Below, one piece after another: positions 1 through 8,883 of a stretch of DNA of 64,000 nt. The notes beneath the pieces were generated by a model, which did not search any database, had not been told where the DNA came from, and worked only from the letters and a program-made list of their open reading frames with translations. The number at the start of each line of letters is the position of its first letter. Positions within the stretch are counted from its first letter, which is position 1. The stretch is from Tumebacillus avium (GTDB taxonomy: Bacteria > Bacillota > Bacilli > Tumebacillales > Tumebacillaceae). Position numbers and translations under genes: made by a program. The stretch spans positions 2,022,501 through 2,086,500 of the forward strand of contig NZ_CP021434.1 in NCBI RefSeq assembly GCF_002162355.1, given 5' to 3'.

Positions 1-1101
1 TCCTTTATCTTGGAACAGCGCGAAGTATCTGCAGTCTTCAATGGCATCTCAACAACCGCTCTGTTTTTCGGCGTCATCGTCGCCTCACCGTTTATCGAAC
101 TTGTCGTGCGCAAGTACGGGGCGAAACGCACGATCCTCTACAGCACGGGACTGGCGATCATCATGACGCTGGCATTCCCGATCTGGGACAATCTCTACGC
201 GTGGATCGTCTTCCGCGTGATCTTGGGGATCGCCCTCTCCGGCATCTTCGTCTCGACGGAGATCTGGCTGAACACCATCTTGACCGCAAACAACCGCGGG
301 CGCATGTTCGCGTTTTATGGACTGGCCATCGCCATCGGGCTGATGATCGGCCCGCTTGGCATCAACCTGCTCAGCATCTCGCTGTGGGCGCCGTTTCTCG
401 TCAGCGCGATCTGCTATGTCATTCCAATGCTGATCACCATCCGCATCCCGGATGAAGACTCCTGGCTCGCCGAAGCGGAGGAGGAAGAGGGCAGCGGCGT
501 GAAACGCTGGTGGCGCATCTTCTGGCTCGCCCCGTTTGCGATGCTCGCGTCCCTCGTCTACGGCTATCTGGACGGCGCGCTGATCGGACAGTTCCCGATC
601 TACGGCTCGCGTCTTGACATGCTGCCGGCAACGATTTCACTGACGCTCTCGGTCTTCGTCTTTGGATCGATCGTCTTTCAATTCCCGCTCGGCTGGCTAT
701 CCGACCTGTGGGGCCGCCGCCAGACGCTGTTGCTGGCTGCCGTCATCGGAATGGTAGGCTTCCTGCTCCTGCCGCTGGCGCAAAACAACACCTGGATGCT
801 GATGACGATGTTTTTCCTCGTCGGCGGCGCACTTGGTTCTTTTTACTCGCTGGGGCTCGCGTATCTCGGGGACCTCTTGCACGGGAACAACCTTACCACC
901 GGCAATGTCCTGTACACGATGCTGTACGGCGTCGGCTCGATCATGGGCCCGTCCTTTACCGGCGCGGCGATTCAGTACCTCGGCAAAGAATGGTTTGCCT
1001 GGTCGATCGCGGCGATGCTGCTGATCTACGCAGGGTATGGTTTATTTCACTCACAATCCATTAAGAGCAAGAGTTCATCGTTCACAACAACTGGCAATTG
1101 A
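1..1101 (+). CDS. MFS transporter, 5' end outside window
   Basis: Major facilitator superfamily permease of unknown substrate. The frame is open through positions 1-9, so the true start lies outside the window; a TTG at 10 is only the first in-window candidate. About ten hydrophobic helices are visible, split by an acidic central cytoplasmic loop (EAEEEEGSG). The MFS signature GWLSDLWGRR follows in the second half, as expected between TM8 and TM9. The AEIWLN/RGR-type loop in the first half resembles YcaD-like exporters, but that assignment is weak. It ends about 150 bp before the PrsA-like gene. Confidence 0.85.
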   Translation, partial: SFILEQREVSAVFNGISTTALFFGVIVASPFIELVVRKYGAKRTILYSTGLAIIMTLAFPIWDNLYAWIVFRVILGIALSGIFVSTEIWLNTILTANNRGRMFAFYGLAIAIGLMIGPLGINLLSISLWAPFLVSAICYVIPMLITIRIPDEDSWLAEAEEEEGSGVKRWWRIFWLAPFAMLASLVYGYLDGALIGQFPIYGSRLDMLPATISLTLSVFVFGSIVFQFPLGWLSDLWGRRQTLLLAAVIGMVGFLLLPLAQNNTWMLMTMFFLVGGALGSFYSLGLAYLGDLLHGNNLTTGNVLYTMLYGVGSIMGPSFTGAAIQYLGKEWFAWSIAAMLLIYAGYGLFHSQSIKSKSSSFTTTGN

Positions 1102-1247
1102 ATCTGAATTTTTGTTCAAAAATAGGACAAAGCGAGTCATTTATGGTAAGATACTTGTGTGGATTCGGTAATTAGAAATCGCGGAAACTTAATGCGATTT
1201 ACAAAAAATACTAGGGCACTAAGACACGGAAGGGGCTAGGCATAAAC

Positions 1248-2210
1248 ATGAAAAAGGCAATTGCAGGCGCAGTGATCGGTGCAGCGGTCGTTGGCGGTAT
1301 CTGGTTCTTTTCGAACACAGAAAGCAACGTGGCAACGGTAGGCAACACGAAGATCTCTGAGGAGCAGTTCTACTCCAAGCTGGAGCAGGCAGGCGGCAAA
1401 GACACCTTGAAGCGCATGATCGAAGAACAAGTCGTGCTCAACCAAGGCAAGTCGATGGGCCTGCTGGCAACCGATGCGGAGATCGACAAAGAGATCCAAA
1501 CGATCATCGACGAGCGCTTTGAAAAAGACAAGGCGAAGCTGGAAGCAGCGCTGAAAGAAAGCAACATGACCCTCGATGACCTGAAAAAAGAAATGATGAT
1601 CTCCGTTACCGCGAAGAAGATCGCGACCAAGGACATCACCGTTTCCGAAGAGGAAATCACCGAATACTATGAGCAAAACAAAGAAACCACCCTCGGCACT
1701 CCGGCCAAGGCAAAAGCGAAGCACATCCTGATCAAGGATGAAGGCAAAGCAAACGAGATCTACAAGCAGCTGCAAGCGAACCCGGCTGATTTCGAAAAGC
1801 TGGCGAAAGAGCATTCCGAAGACTCCTCCAAGGACCTCGGCGGCGACCTCGGCGAGTTCCCGAAAGGCACCATGGTTGCTGAGTTCGAAGCGGTCGTCTT
1901 CAACAAGGACGTCAAGCTGAACGAAGTGCAGAAGCCGGTCAAGACCGAGTTTGGCTACCACATCATCAAAGTTGAATCCCGCACCGATGCAGTGGTTCCG
2001 AAGCTCGAAGACGTGAAAGAAAAAGTGACCAACACGCTGAAAGAACAAAAAGCGAAGCCGTTCACCGATCTGATCAACGAATTGACTGCAAAAGAAGAGA
2101 TCAAGATCAACAAAAAAGACTACGAAGGCATCATGGACCCGGCTCCGGCTACTGAAACTCCGGCAGAAGGCACTCCGGGAACCACTACCGAAGACGGTCA
2201 CAACCACTAA
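1248..2210 (+). CDS. prsA: PrsA-like peptidyl-prolyl isomerase
   Basis: Extracytoplasmic foldase of the PrsA/SurA group, 320 aa, acting on secreted proteins after translocation. A single N-terminal hydrophobic segment (about residues 4-21) is followed by a SurA-like helical region and a parvulin domain (about 150-245, with KHILIK, GGDLGEF and GYHIIKVE motifs). The usual PrsA lipobox cysteine is absent, so the protein would be held by an uncleaved signal anchor, or released. The C-terminus is Pro/Thr/Glu-rich and ends in a His cluster. The ATG follows AAGGGG. A strong hairpin terminator follows the stop. Confidence 0.85.
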   Translation: MKKAIAGAVIGAAVVGGIWFFSNTESNVATVGNTKISEEQFYSKLEQAGGKDTLKRMIEEQVVLNQGKSMGLLATDAEIDKEIQTIIDERFEKDKAKLEAALKESNMTLDDLKKEMMISVTAKKIATKDITVSEEEITEYYEQNKETTLGTPAKAKAKHILIKDEGKANEIYKQLQANPADFEKLAKEHSEDSSKDLGGDLGEFPKGTMVAEFEAVVFNKDVKLNEVQKPVKTEFGYHIIKVESRTDAVVPKLEDVKEKVTNTLKEQKAKPFTDLINELTAKEEIKINKKDYEGIMDPAPATETPAEGTPGTTTEDGHNH

Positions 2211-2236
2211 GATGTCATCTCTATCGTTTCCACAAA

Positions 2237-2270
2237 AAGGCTTGGGCACTCGCTGCCCGGGTCTTTTTTT
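2237..2270 (+). terminator. Rho-independent terminator after prsA-like gene
   Basis: GC-rich stem 2239-2248 pairs with 2254-2263 and is followed by a run of seven T. It lies 27 bp after the foldase stop and before the next promoter. Confidence 0.85.
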
Positions 2271-2327
2271 GTGCATTCAAACGCATGCGAAGTGCTACAC
2301 TACATAGTAAGAGAGGGGTGCGCTCGC

Positions 2328-3326
2328 ATGGACAATGTCACGCATGCTCTTCACGGTCTCGCCTTGTACGCATTGGCGGCGACCGACCCGGCCCTGGCAC
2401 AGGACCCGACGGCGATGAGCGCTGTGCTGTGGGCCGCATCGCTTGGTTCGCAGGCGCCCGATTTTGATTTTGTGGTGCGGCTGTTCGGCGGAGATATCGC
2501 CTATCTGAAGCATCATCGCGGGATCACCCATTCGATCCCGGCCTGGCTGATCTGGCCGACGGTGCTGGCACTGGTGCTGTGGATCTTTTTCCCGGGGCAT
2601 TTCGGCTTGCTCTGGTGGTGGAGTTTCCTTGGGGTGATCGTGCATGTCGGGATGGATTTGCTCACGACGTACGGCACGGTGGCATTCTGGCCGCTCTCCA
2701 AGCGCCGCTACGGATGGGACATTTTGATGATCGTCGATGTCGTGCTCTGGGCGTTTGGCGCCTTGGGGATCTACTTATGGTGGACGGGAGTGTCTCCTGA
2801 GCGCGTACTCTGGTATACAATTTTGCCCTCGGCAGTCTATCTGTTGCTGCGTGTTGCAGTACAGTTTTACCTGCGCAGCCAAGTGCGGCGCTTTTATGAA
2901 AAAACGGGTCTGAAAATCGGCCGCATTTCGGTGATCCCGTTCCTTGGGATGTTCCGTTGGAACCTGGTGGTGGAGAGCGCGGAAAAATATGAGCTGGGCA
3001 CCGCGCATCTGCGCAAAGGAGTCTCGATCAAGAACTCCTACGAACGCAAAGGCGCAGAGCAGGCGCTTGCCGTTCTGGAGCAGTCGCAGGTGTATCAGGT
3101 GTTCCGCTGGTTTGCGCGCCATCTGTTCCTCGAAGTGAAAAAAGACGAGACGGGACAGATGCGGGCGGAGATGGCCGACCTGACGTTTGGCTTCAGCGAC
3201 CGGCTGCCTTTGACCGCGCAGGTGACGCTCGATGCGGAAGGCAAAGTGCTCGAGGAGAAGCTGATCCGCAAACCTGACAAATTCCGCAAAAACGACAAAA
3301 CAAACAAAAACCACGACGCCAAGTGA
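2328..3326 (+). CDS. YdjM-like membrane-bound putative metal-dependent hydrolase
   Basis: About 332 aa, matching the YdjM/DUF457 family of inner-membrane proteins with conserved histidines. The N-terminus MDNVTHALHG and the later HHRGITHS supply the paired His motifs thought to bind metal. Four to five hydrophobic helices lie between residues about 65 and 185, followed by a soluble C-terminal domain of about 140 aa. An ATG at 2328 preceded by GAGAGGGG is chosen over an in-frame upstream ATG that would lie inside the previous terminator region. The substrate is unknown. Confidence 0.75.
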   Translation: MDNVTHALHGLALYALAATDPALAQDPTAMSAVLWAASLGSQAPDFDFVVRLFGGDIAYLKHHRGITHSIPAWLIWPTVLALVLWIFFPGHFGLLWWWSFLGVIVHVGMDLLTTYGTVAFWPLSKRRYGWDILMIVDVVLWAFGALGIYLWWTGVSPERVLWYTILPSAVYLLLRVAVQFYLRSQVRRFYEKTGLKIGRISVIPFLGMFRWNLVVESAEKYELGTAHLRKGVSIKNSYERKGAEQALAVLEQSQVYQVFRWFARHLFLEVKKDETGQMRAEMADLTFGFSDRLPLTAQVTLDAEGKVLEEKLIRKPDKFRKNDKTNKNHDAK

Positions 3327-3342
3327 CAGGTGTCGTGGTTTT
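3307..3342. terminator. Bidirectional terminator
   Basis: Stem 3307-3320 pairs with 3329-3342 and its loop holds the stop codon of the YdjM-like gene. A/T runs on both sides let it serve the convergent regulator gene as well. Confidence 0.8.
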
Positions 3343-3345
3343 GTG

Positions 3346-3750
3346 TTATTTCGTCGTTTCTAAAAATTCATGCAGCGCCTTGATGATGCCGCGCTCTTCG
3401 CCTTGCAGTTCATACAGGCGTTTCGCGAACATGATATATGGCACCGAGTCCTCTTGGAGCAGGAACGCTTGCGTATCCGGTGAGAATCGCGACAGGATAC
3501 GGTCCGCTTCGGAGTACATGTCCTTGTCGATCGTGTCGTCATCGTGCAGGTAGTGCACCGGGATCTGCAAAGCGTTGGCCAGTTTGCGCACCACTTCCAT
3601 CGAAGGCTTGGTGCGGGTGCCCCGCTCCAAAGATGAGATGTGGCTGATCGAGAGGCCGGAGCGCTGGGACAGCTCATTCAGCGTCCACTTTTTGCTCAAA
3701 CGCATCTCGCGCAGTTTGGCTCCCAGCGTATAGATCGAGGATTGTTCCAC
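3346..3750 (-). CDS. XRE-family transcriptional regulator
   Basis: A 134-aa protein with an N-terminal XRE helix-turn-helix (about residues 10-65: KLREMRLSKKWTLNELSQ, then GLSISHISSLERG) and a short C-terminal region of unknown role. The GTG start at 3750 is preceded by GAGGAGG. A minus-strand promoter fits upstream: TTCACA at 3817-3822 and TATACT at 3793-3798, 18-bp spacer. The target is unknown. The layout resembles SinR-like regulators, but the C-terminal part is not clearly SinR. Confidence 0.85.
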   Translation of the reverse strand: MEQSSIYTLGAKLREMRLSKKWTLNELSQRSGLSISHISSLERGTRTKPSMEVVRKLANALQIPVHYLHDDDTIDKDMYSEADRILSRFSPDTQAFLLQEDSVPYIMFAKRLYELQGEERGIIKALHEFLETTK

Positions 3751-4130
3751 AGTCGATTCCTCCTCATAAAATGCCGAGCGATTTTAGTAGTAAGTATAAC
3801 ATAGATAGAAGATGTTTGTGAACTAAATTTAAAACGGGATAGTACTTCAAGTAAGATTCGCTACTTTATGTACACATATATACTAAAATTGAACCAGAAA
3901 TTGTAACTCGACAATCAATCGACACCTTTCGCTAAATTTATGCGCGGATAACCAGAGGCTTACATAGGACGAAAGGAGTATAACTCACAATTTCTTTAGG
4001 TCAAATTCACTATTTATCAATTGTAACGGTTGTAGAGGTATAGATTTTTGTAGTAAAGTGTAAATATCATTATATCAACTAATTCTAGCCGCAACTCAGG
4101 AGTCAGTTTACAGCTTACAAGAGACGGCAA
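3751..4130. other. AT-rich intergenic region without a recognisable gene
   Basis: About 380 bp, much more AT-rich than the surroundings. It contains the promoter of the 3346-3750 regulator at its left end. No plausible ORF with a ribosome-binding site was found on either strand. Imperfect repeats of GTAGTAA/TAGTAGTAAG type occur, but I could not assign a role. Confidence 0.5.
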
Positions 4131-4131
4131 A

Positions 4132-4165
4132 GATAAAAAAGGATCACCCGTACGTCGGGTGATCC
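4132..4165 (-). terminator. Terminator of HTH-TPR regulator gene
   Basis: Stem 4141-4149 / 4157-4165 with the U-tract equivalent (poly-A on the plus strand) at 4134-4140, directly after the stop of the leftward regulator gene. Confidence 0.85.
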
Positions 4166-4169
4166 ACCG

Positions 4170-5453
4170 TTAGACTCGTTTGCGCGAAGCGATCATCTGG
4201 CGCAATTTGCGCGATCCGTCGCGGAGCAGTTCCAGGTCGTCCGTCTGATCGGCCAGTTCGCATTGGATCAGAGCGGCCGAGCAGGGGTCCCCTGCTTCGT
4301 GCAGGGCGTCCACCGCCTGCTGCATGTACGTTTTGTACCCGTCGGTATTCCCAGTCTGCAGATCGCAGCCGGCGAGGATGCGGTAGAGCCGGGAGCGGTC
4401 CCGCGGCTTGTGCAGCCCGGTCAGCGCTTCCAGCGCATGCTGGCGGGCGCTCTCCGGCTCTTGTTGCAACAGGGACAGGGAGGCGAGCCCTCCTTTGGCG
4501 CGGTGCAGCTCATCGTGCCCTGCGCTCTCTGCCAGCGTCATCGCCTGCAGGTAATGCTCCCGGGCGAGCTCGTACGCTTGCAGGCTGCTGTGGATCTCGC
4601 CCAGCAGGCGCGCCGCTGTGGCTTGCTGCTGCACGTCACCCACCGCTTGAAAATGGTTGTGGGCCGCTTCTGCAGACTCCAGAGCCTGCTCCAACTTGCC
4701 AAGCTCCGCCAGCGCCTGCGCGCGCAGGAATTTCATCGCTGCCAGACCGTCCGCATCGCGGAGGAAATCGAACACGAGCTCGGCCTGGCCGCACAGCAAG
4801 ACGGTCTCGTTCTGCTCGACGCTCTCCATGTGGATCTGCGCCATCTCCATTAAAATACGGCCGACGCGGTCGAACAGCTGATGGCGGTAGGCGAGTTCCA
4901 GCGCTGTGGTGTAGACGCCGATGGCGCGCTGCAGTTGATCTTTCGTTTTGGCAAAATCGGCGAGGGCGCAGATCGCATCGACCTGGCGCGGGTAGCTTTT
5001 GGTCAAAATAAACAGCTTGTAGGCATCTGTCATCGCCGTTGTTGCACTGTCAAAACGTCCATTGTCGGCGAACACTTGCGCGATCTTATACTGGATCTCG
5101 GAGGTGTGCTGTTCATGGTCGGGCAGTTCGGCGGCCACCCAATACATGTCGTAGAGCAGGGTCAGGGCATCGTCCGTCTCACCGTGCGCGACCATCTCGT
5201 CAATGCGGGTGAACAGCACTCCGGCCGTTTTTGTAAAATCGGGGTAAAACAGCAGAACTTTCTCAGGCTGCAGCTGCAGAACTTGGCACAGATAAAGCAC
5301 CGTGTCGATCGTGGGGTTGATCTTGCCTTTTTCAATGTTGTTGACAGCGGTGGGGGAAAGCGAGGAACCTGCCACGTCGCGCATCGTCAGACCGAGTGTG
5401 GTCCGGCGCTCGCGCAGCAAGTCCCCGAGAGTGACAGCACGATACTTGTCCAT
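4170..5453 (-). CDS. HTH-TPR transcriptional regulator (Rap/PlcR/NprR-type architecture)
   Basis: A 427-aa protein with an N-terminal XRE helix-turn-helix (about residues 8-62) followed by tandem TPR-like helical repeats to the C-terminus. This is the architecture of peptide-responsive regulators (RRNPP class) in Firmicutes. The ATG at 5453 is preferred over an upstream ATG at 5516 because AAGGGGG lies just before it. A promoter fits upstream on the minus strand: TTGTAC at 5511-5516 and TATACT at 5488-5493, 17-bp spacer. It is divergent from a second HTH-TPR gene. No obvious cognate pheromone gene lies next to it, so peptide control is inference. Confidence 0.8.
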   Translation of the reverse strand: MDKYRAVTLGDLLRERRTTLGLTMRDVAGSSLSPTAVNNIEKGKINPTIDTVLYLCQVLQLQPEKVLLFYPDFTKTAGVLFTRIDEMVAHGETDDALTLLYDMYWVAAELPDHEQHTSEIQYKIAQVFADNGRFDSATTAMTDAYKLFILTKSYPRQVDAICALADFAKTKDQLQRAIGVYTTALELAYRHQLFDRVGRILMEMAQIHMESVEQNETVLLCGQAELVFDFLRDADGLAAMKFLRAQALAELGKLEQALESAEAAHNHFQAVGDVQQQATAARLLGEIHSSLQAYELAREHYLQAMTLAESAGHDELHRAKGGLASLSLLQQEPESARQHALEALTGLHKPRDRSRLYRILAGCDLQTGNTDGYKTYMQQAVDALHEAGDPCSAALIQCELADQTDDLELLRDGSRKLRQMIASRKRV

Positions 5454-5595
5454 CCGGGACCCCCTTGGGCAATTGTAACTTTTTTCTAGTATATCAAGCA
5501 GGGTGAGCTGGTACAACTGTAAACCGACAGCACGTAAACTTCTTAAAAAGTTTGAAAATATCGGCTAAAATCGGAAAAGAATTGTGGTTACTTAG

Positions 5596-5623
5596 TTGAC
5601 AGATTTTATATATTTCTTATAAT
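5596..5623 (+). promoter_or_regulatory. Sigma-A type promoter for the rightward HTH-TPR gene
   Basis: Perfect TTGACA (5596-5601), 16-bp spacer, perfect TATAAT (5618-5623). The expected transcript start is near 5630, giving a leader of about 85 nt to the ATG at 5718. Confidence 0.8.
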
Positions 5624-5717
5624 GAAACTAAGTTGAACTAACGATAAATGATTACTCATCACATATATAATCCCGGTTTCTAAAAGTAAGTCAGGCGATA
5701 ATACGGAGGAGACAGCT

Positions 5718-7010
5718 ATGAAAGCCACTTTAGGACAGAAAATTCGTGAACTGAGAATTCGAAAAGGATTGACGCAAAGCGATCTGAGCGCAGGTTTGGT
5801 GACGCCGAGCATGATCTCCCAGATCGAATCGGACAAAGCCAACCCGTCGCACAACCTGCTGGCCGCGATCGCGGAGAAGCTGGATACGCCGATCGAGTAC
5901 TTCCTGACCGACACCGAAACGCAAATGGAAAAAGTCAGCGTGTACAAGATTGCCAAGGCGCTGATGGCAACTCGTGAGTTTGACAAAGCGATCGAAATGC
6001 TGGTCGACTTGGAAGAGAACCCGTCCCCGCACGTGTCCTCGATCGACGTTGCGTACGATCTGGCGGTGTGCTACCTGAACACAGGCAAGCTGAACGATGC
6101 GACCGACCGCTTCGAAAGCGTTCTGGATTCTGCAGTGGCGCGCAACGACAACGGCATCCAACTGCTTGTGCTGAACAAACTGGGCGAACTCTCCTATATG
6201 GAGAAAAACTACCCGATCGCCATCCACTACTGGAAAAAGGCGTACGAGATGATCAAAAAAGGCCAGCTCGCGGAGCTGTACCTGCAGGCGAACATCATCA
6301 AGAACCTCGGCACCGTCTACTACAAGCTGGGCGAGTACAACGAGGCGCTGACGTTCTACCAGGAGTCCAACTCGCTGCTTACCGGCAGCAACCACTTCAA
6401 ACAGATCGGCGACATCTACCTCGAACTGTCCTTCACCTACCGTGAGATGGGCGAGTTCGAAAAAGCTGCCGAGTACTCCCAATCGGCGCTGTCGATCTTC
6501 CAGTCGCTGAACAACATGAAGATGACGATCGACGTGAAGGCAAAATACGGCATCGTCAAAGGCGAGACCGGCAACATCGACGAAGCGATCTCCATCCTCA
6601 CCCAATGCATGCGCGACTATGCGGACATCGGTTGCGAGACGGAAGTGGGCCAACTGCACAGCGACCTCGCCCGCATCCTGATCCAGGACAACCGCGTCGA
6701 GCAGGCGGCGGAGCACTGCGCATCTGCGCTCAAGTTCTTCCCGGAAGAAAACCTCGACCGCGCACACGTCTACCGCATGAGCGGCCAGATCGCCTCGGCG
6801 GGCAACCAGGCGGAAGACGCTGCTGAGTTCCTGCGCCAGGCGGTTACGATCTACCAGGACGTGCAGGCGTTTGGCGAACTGGTCAAGGCGTACTCGATCC
6901 TCGGCGATATCTACAAAGCAAAAGGCGACTTCAAAGAAGCGATGGAGTGCCTCGAAAAAATGAACGAAGCGATGGAAGAAAACCTCCGCGAACGCAAGAT
7001 CGTGATTTAA
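5718..7010 (+). CDS. HTH-TPR transcriptional regulator
   Basis: A 430-aa protein with an XRE helix-turn-helix at residues about 6-62 (KIRELRIRKGLTQSDLS and MISQIESDKANPS) and at least seven TPR-like repeats filling the rest (for example the LGELSYMEKNYPIAIHYWKK unit). Architecture is that of the peptide-sensing RRNPP superfamily. The ATG follows GGAGGAG, and a consensus promoter lies 95 bp upstream. It is divergent from the 4170-5453 regulator and is probably a paralogue. A hairpin terminator follows. Ligand and targets are unknown. Confidence 0.85.
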   Translation: MKATLGQKIRELRIRKGLTQSDLSAGLVTPSMISQIESDKANPSHNLLAAIAEKLDTPIEYFLTDTETQMEKVSVYKIAKALMATREFDKAIEMLVDLEENPSPHVSSIDVAYDLAVCYLNTGKLNDATDRFESVLDSAVARNDNGIQLLVLNKLGELSYMEKNYPIAIHYWKKAYEMIKKGQLAELYLQANIIKNLGTVYYKLGEYNEALTFYQESNSLLTGSNHFKQIGDIYLELSFTYREMGEFEKAAEYSQSALSIFQSLNNMKMTIDVKAKYGIVKGETGNIDEAISILTQCMRDYADIGCETEVGQLHSDLARILIQDNRVEQAAEHCASALKFFPEENLDRAHVYRMSGQIASAGNQAEDAAEFLRQAVTIYQDVQAFGELVKAYSILGDIYKAKGDFKEAMECLEKMNEAMEENLRERKIVI

Positions 7011-7027
7011 TTGCATCGAAAACATAG

Positions 7028-7062
7028 AAAAAGACCGGGCTCTCTAGCCCGGTCTTTTTTGC
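7028..7062. terminator. Bidirectional terminator
   Basis: Stem AAAGACCGGGCT 7030-7041 with AGCCCGGTCTTT 7046-7057, with A and T runs outside. It separates the convergent regulator and membrane-protein genes; the minus-strand stop lies within it. Confidence 0.85.
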
Positions 7063-7517
7063 GTGTGGAACAGGGAGCGTCCGATCTTGGACAGCCCAAA
7101 GCCCAGTGAAACGGCAAGCACGCCGCCCCCGGCCAAGGAGAGGACCGAGACCAGCCGGTAGCCCGAGTCTTCCACGTCGTTCAGATAAAAACGCGCGATC
7201 ACAAACAAGGCGAGAAACACGCCAAGTGCCAGTTCGTGCCATTTCCAGCGTGAAGCAAACAGCAGGCCGTAGCAGACCAGCCAGACCGGCGTGAACAGAA
7301 TCAGAAACACCATAAACCAAAAGTGATAATAGAGTTGGAAGGCGATCATGCCTACAAGCGCATACGTCATCACGACGACGGTGCATAAGAGCCCGGAGAG
7401 CAGGCTCTGCCGCCAGACCGGGTGTTTCAGAAACCGGCGCCATGGAGCGCCACGGTTGTTTTTAAATGCAGGTGGCAAGCCGGACTGTGCGCCGCCCGGC
7501 GGTTTGGACAAGTTCAT
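7044..7517 (-). CDS. Small integral membrane protein, unknown function
   Basis: About 157 aa with a basic N-terminal tail and four predicted membrane segments (two near residues 45-95, two near 100-145), ending in a basic cytoplasmic tail. The ATG at 7517 is preferred because GAGGAG lies 11 bp before it; an in-frame ATG 18 bp upstream lacks a good site. I do not recognise the family. Confidence 0.6.
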   Translation of the reverse strand: MNLSKPPGGAQSGLPPAFKNNRGAPWRRFLKHPVWRQSLLSGLLCTVVVMTYALVGMIAFQLYYHFWFMVFLILFTPVWLVCYGLLFASRWKWHELALGVFLALFVIARFYLNDVEDSGYRLVSVLSLAGGGVLAVSLGFGLSKIGRSLFHTQKRPG

Positions 7518-7720
7518 GAATAGAAGTCTCCTCAAGAGTAGTTGTATTCAAGTGTGGGCGAACGGCAGATGATTTATACCGCACTCTTTAGAACTACTCG
7601 AAAAATCACGAAACATGATACGAAATGAAAATTTCGGAATGTTTTTGGCGCAAATCTATATATCTAAAACGAGAGGCTGTGAGAGATTCGTTTGCGAAAA
7701 ATAGAGGAGGTTTAGACTAC

Positions 7721-8023
7721 ATGGTCAAAATGATAGCATTGTACAAACATCCTGAAGATTTGGATGCCTTTAACTCCCACTACTTTGGCACACATTTGGA
7801 ACTGAACGGGAAGACGCCGGGTCTTTTGCGCACCGAGGTGTCGAAGTTTTTCGACCTGCGCGGGGGCGAGACGGAACATTATTTGATGTGCGAGATGTAT
7901 TTTGAGAGTCTCGACACGCTGAAAGCGTCGTTTAAAACGCCGGAGAGCAAGGAAGCGGGCGCAGACCTGCAGTCGTTTGCCGGCGGGCTCGTGACGTTCT
8001 CGTTTGCTGAAGTGGTGGACTAA
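7721..8023 (+). CDS. EthD-family small protein
   Basis: A 100-aa protein of the EthD ferredoxin-like (dimeric alpha/beta-barrel) fold: MVKMIALYKHPEDLDAF at the start and a C-terminal FAGGLVTFSFAEV strand. EthD proteins accompany oxygenase pathways for ethers and aromatics, often with an unclear role. The ATG at 7721 follows AGAGGAGG; the longer frame from 7625 has no such site. It is the first gene of the phenylacetate-type block, 25 bp before the PaaG-like gene. Confidence 0.75.
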   Translation: MVKMIALYKHPEDLDAFNSHYFGTHLELNGKTPGLLRTEVSKFFDLRGGETEHYLMCEMYFESLDTLKASFKTPESKEAGADLQSFAGGLVTFSFAEVVD

Positions 8024-8048
8024 CTTATTTTGAAAGGGAGTCTCTCAC

Positions 8049-8828
8049 ATGTACGAAACGATTTTGTATGCTTTGGAAAACGGAGTTTTAACCCTTACAC
8101 TCAACCGCCCGCAGGTGATGAATGCCTACAACCAGCAGATGGGCGATGAATTGTATGATGCGCTGAAGAAAGCGGAGCAGGATGACAACGTGCGCGTGAT
8201 CGTGCTGACCGGAACCGGGCGGGCGTTTTGCTCGGGGCAGGATTTAAGCGACGGGTCTGAATTTAACAATGCCGATCTGTCCAACGCGGTGCGCGAGCGC
8301 TACAACCCGCTGATCGTGCGCATGCAGACGATGCGCAAGCCGATCATCGCGGCGGTCAACGGCGCAGCAGCAGGCGCGGGCGCGGCGTTTGCCATGGCGG
8401 CCGACTTGCGCATCGCCTCCGACAAAGCAAAATTCACGATCGCGTTCTGCAAAATCGGCCTCGTGCCAGATTCGGGCGCGAGCTATTTCCTGCCGCGCTT
8501 GATCGGCGTTGGCAAGGCGATGGAACTGGCGCTGACCGGCGACGTGATCACCGCCGCCGATGCGGAGCGTCTTGGACTGGTCAATAAAGTGGTGCCGGCC
8601 GAAGAGCTGGACACGGCAGTACGCGAATTTGCGGGCAAGATCGCCCAAGGGCCGACCTACGCGCTGGGCCTGACCAAGCGCTCGATCTACCAAGGCTCGG
8701 AAAACGATCTGTTCACCGCGCTGGAAACGGAAGCGCAGTATCAAGGAATGGCCGGGCGGAGCGAAGATTTCCGCGAAGGGGTGCAGGCATTTTTGGAGAA
8801 GCGCGCGCCGGAGTTTAAGGGGCGCTAG
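8049..8828 (+). CDS. paaG: Enoyl-CoA hydratase/isomerase, PaaG-like
   Basis: A 259-aa crotonase-fold enzyme. Oxyanion-hole segments are visible at FCSGQDL and GAAAGAGAAFAMAADL. The GLVPDSGASYFLPR motif has an aspartate where hydratases have a glutamate, which matches PaaG, the 1,2-epoxyphenylacetyl-CoA isomerase. The ATG follows GAAAGGGAG. It lies immediately upstream of the di-iron protein, supporting a role in phenylacetyl-CoA degradation. A generic enoyl-CoA isomerase remains possible. Confidence 0.8.
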   Translation: MYETILYALENGVLTLTLNRPQVMNAYNQQMGDELYDALKKAEQDDNVRVIVLTGTGRAFCSGQDLSDGSEFNNADLSNAVRERYNPLIVRMQTMRKPIIAAVNGAAAGAGAAFAMAADLRIASDKAKFTIAFCKIGLVPDSGASYFLPRLIGVGKAMELALTGDVITAADAERLGLVNKVVPAEELDTAVREFAGKIAQGPTYALGLTKRSIYQGSENDLFTALETEAQYQGMAGRSEDFREGVQAFLEKRAPEFKGR

Positions 8829-8883
8829 TTCTTTCGTCTGCAGGGGCTGACCCGGTCAACTCTGACAGGGAGGTTGCTAACGA

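Noticed and set aside
1236..2276. Long minus-strand open frame opposite the PrsA-like gene
   Set aside because: Phe/Val/Leu-rich composition typical of an antisense shadow; no motifs and no ribosome-binding site.
5730..7025. Minus-strand 431-codon frame opposite the HTH-TPR gene
   Set aside because: Antisense of a TPR-rich gene; no recognisable domain, and the sense strand has clear HTH and TPR motifs.
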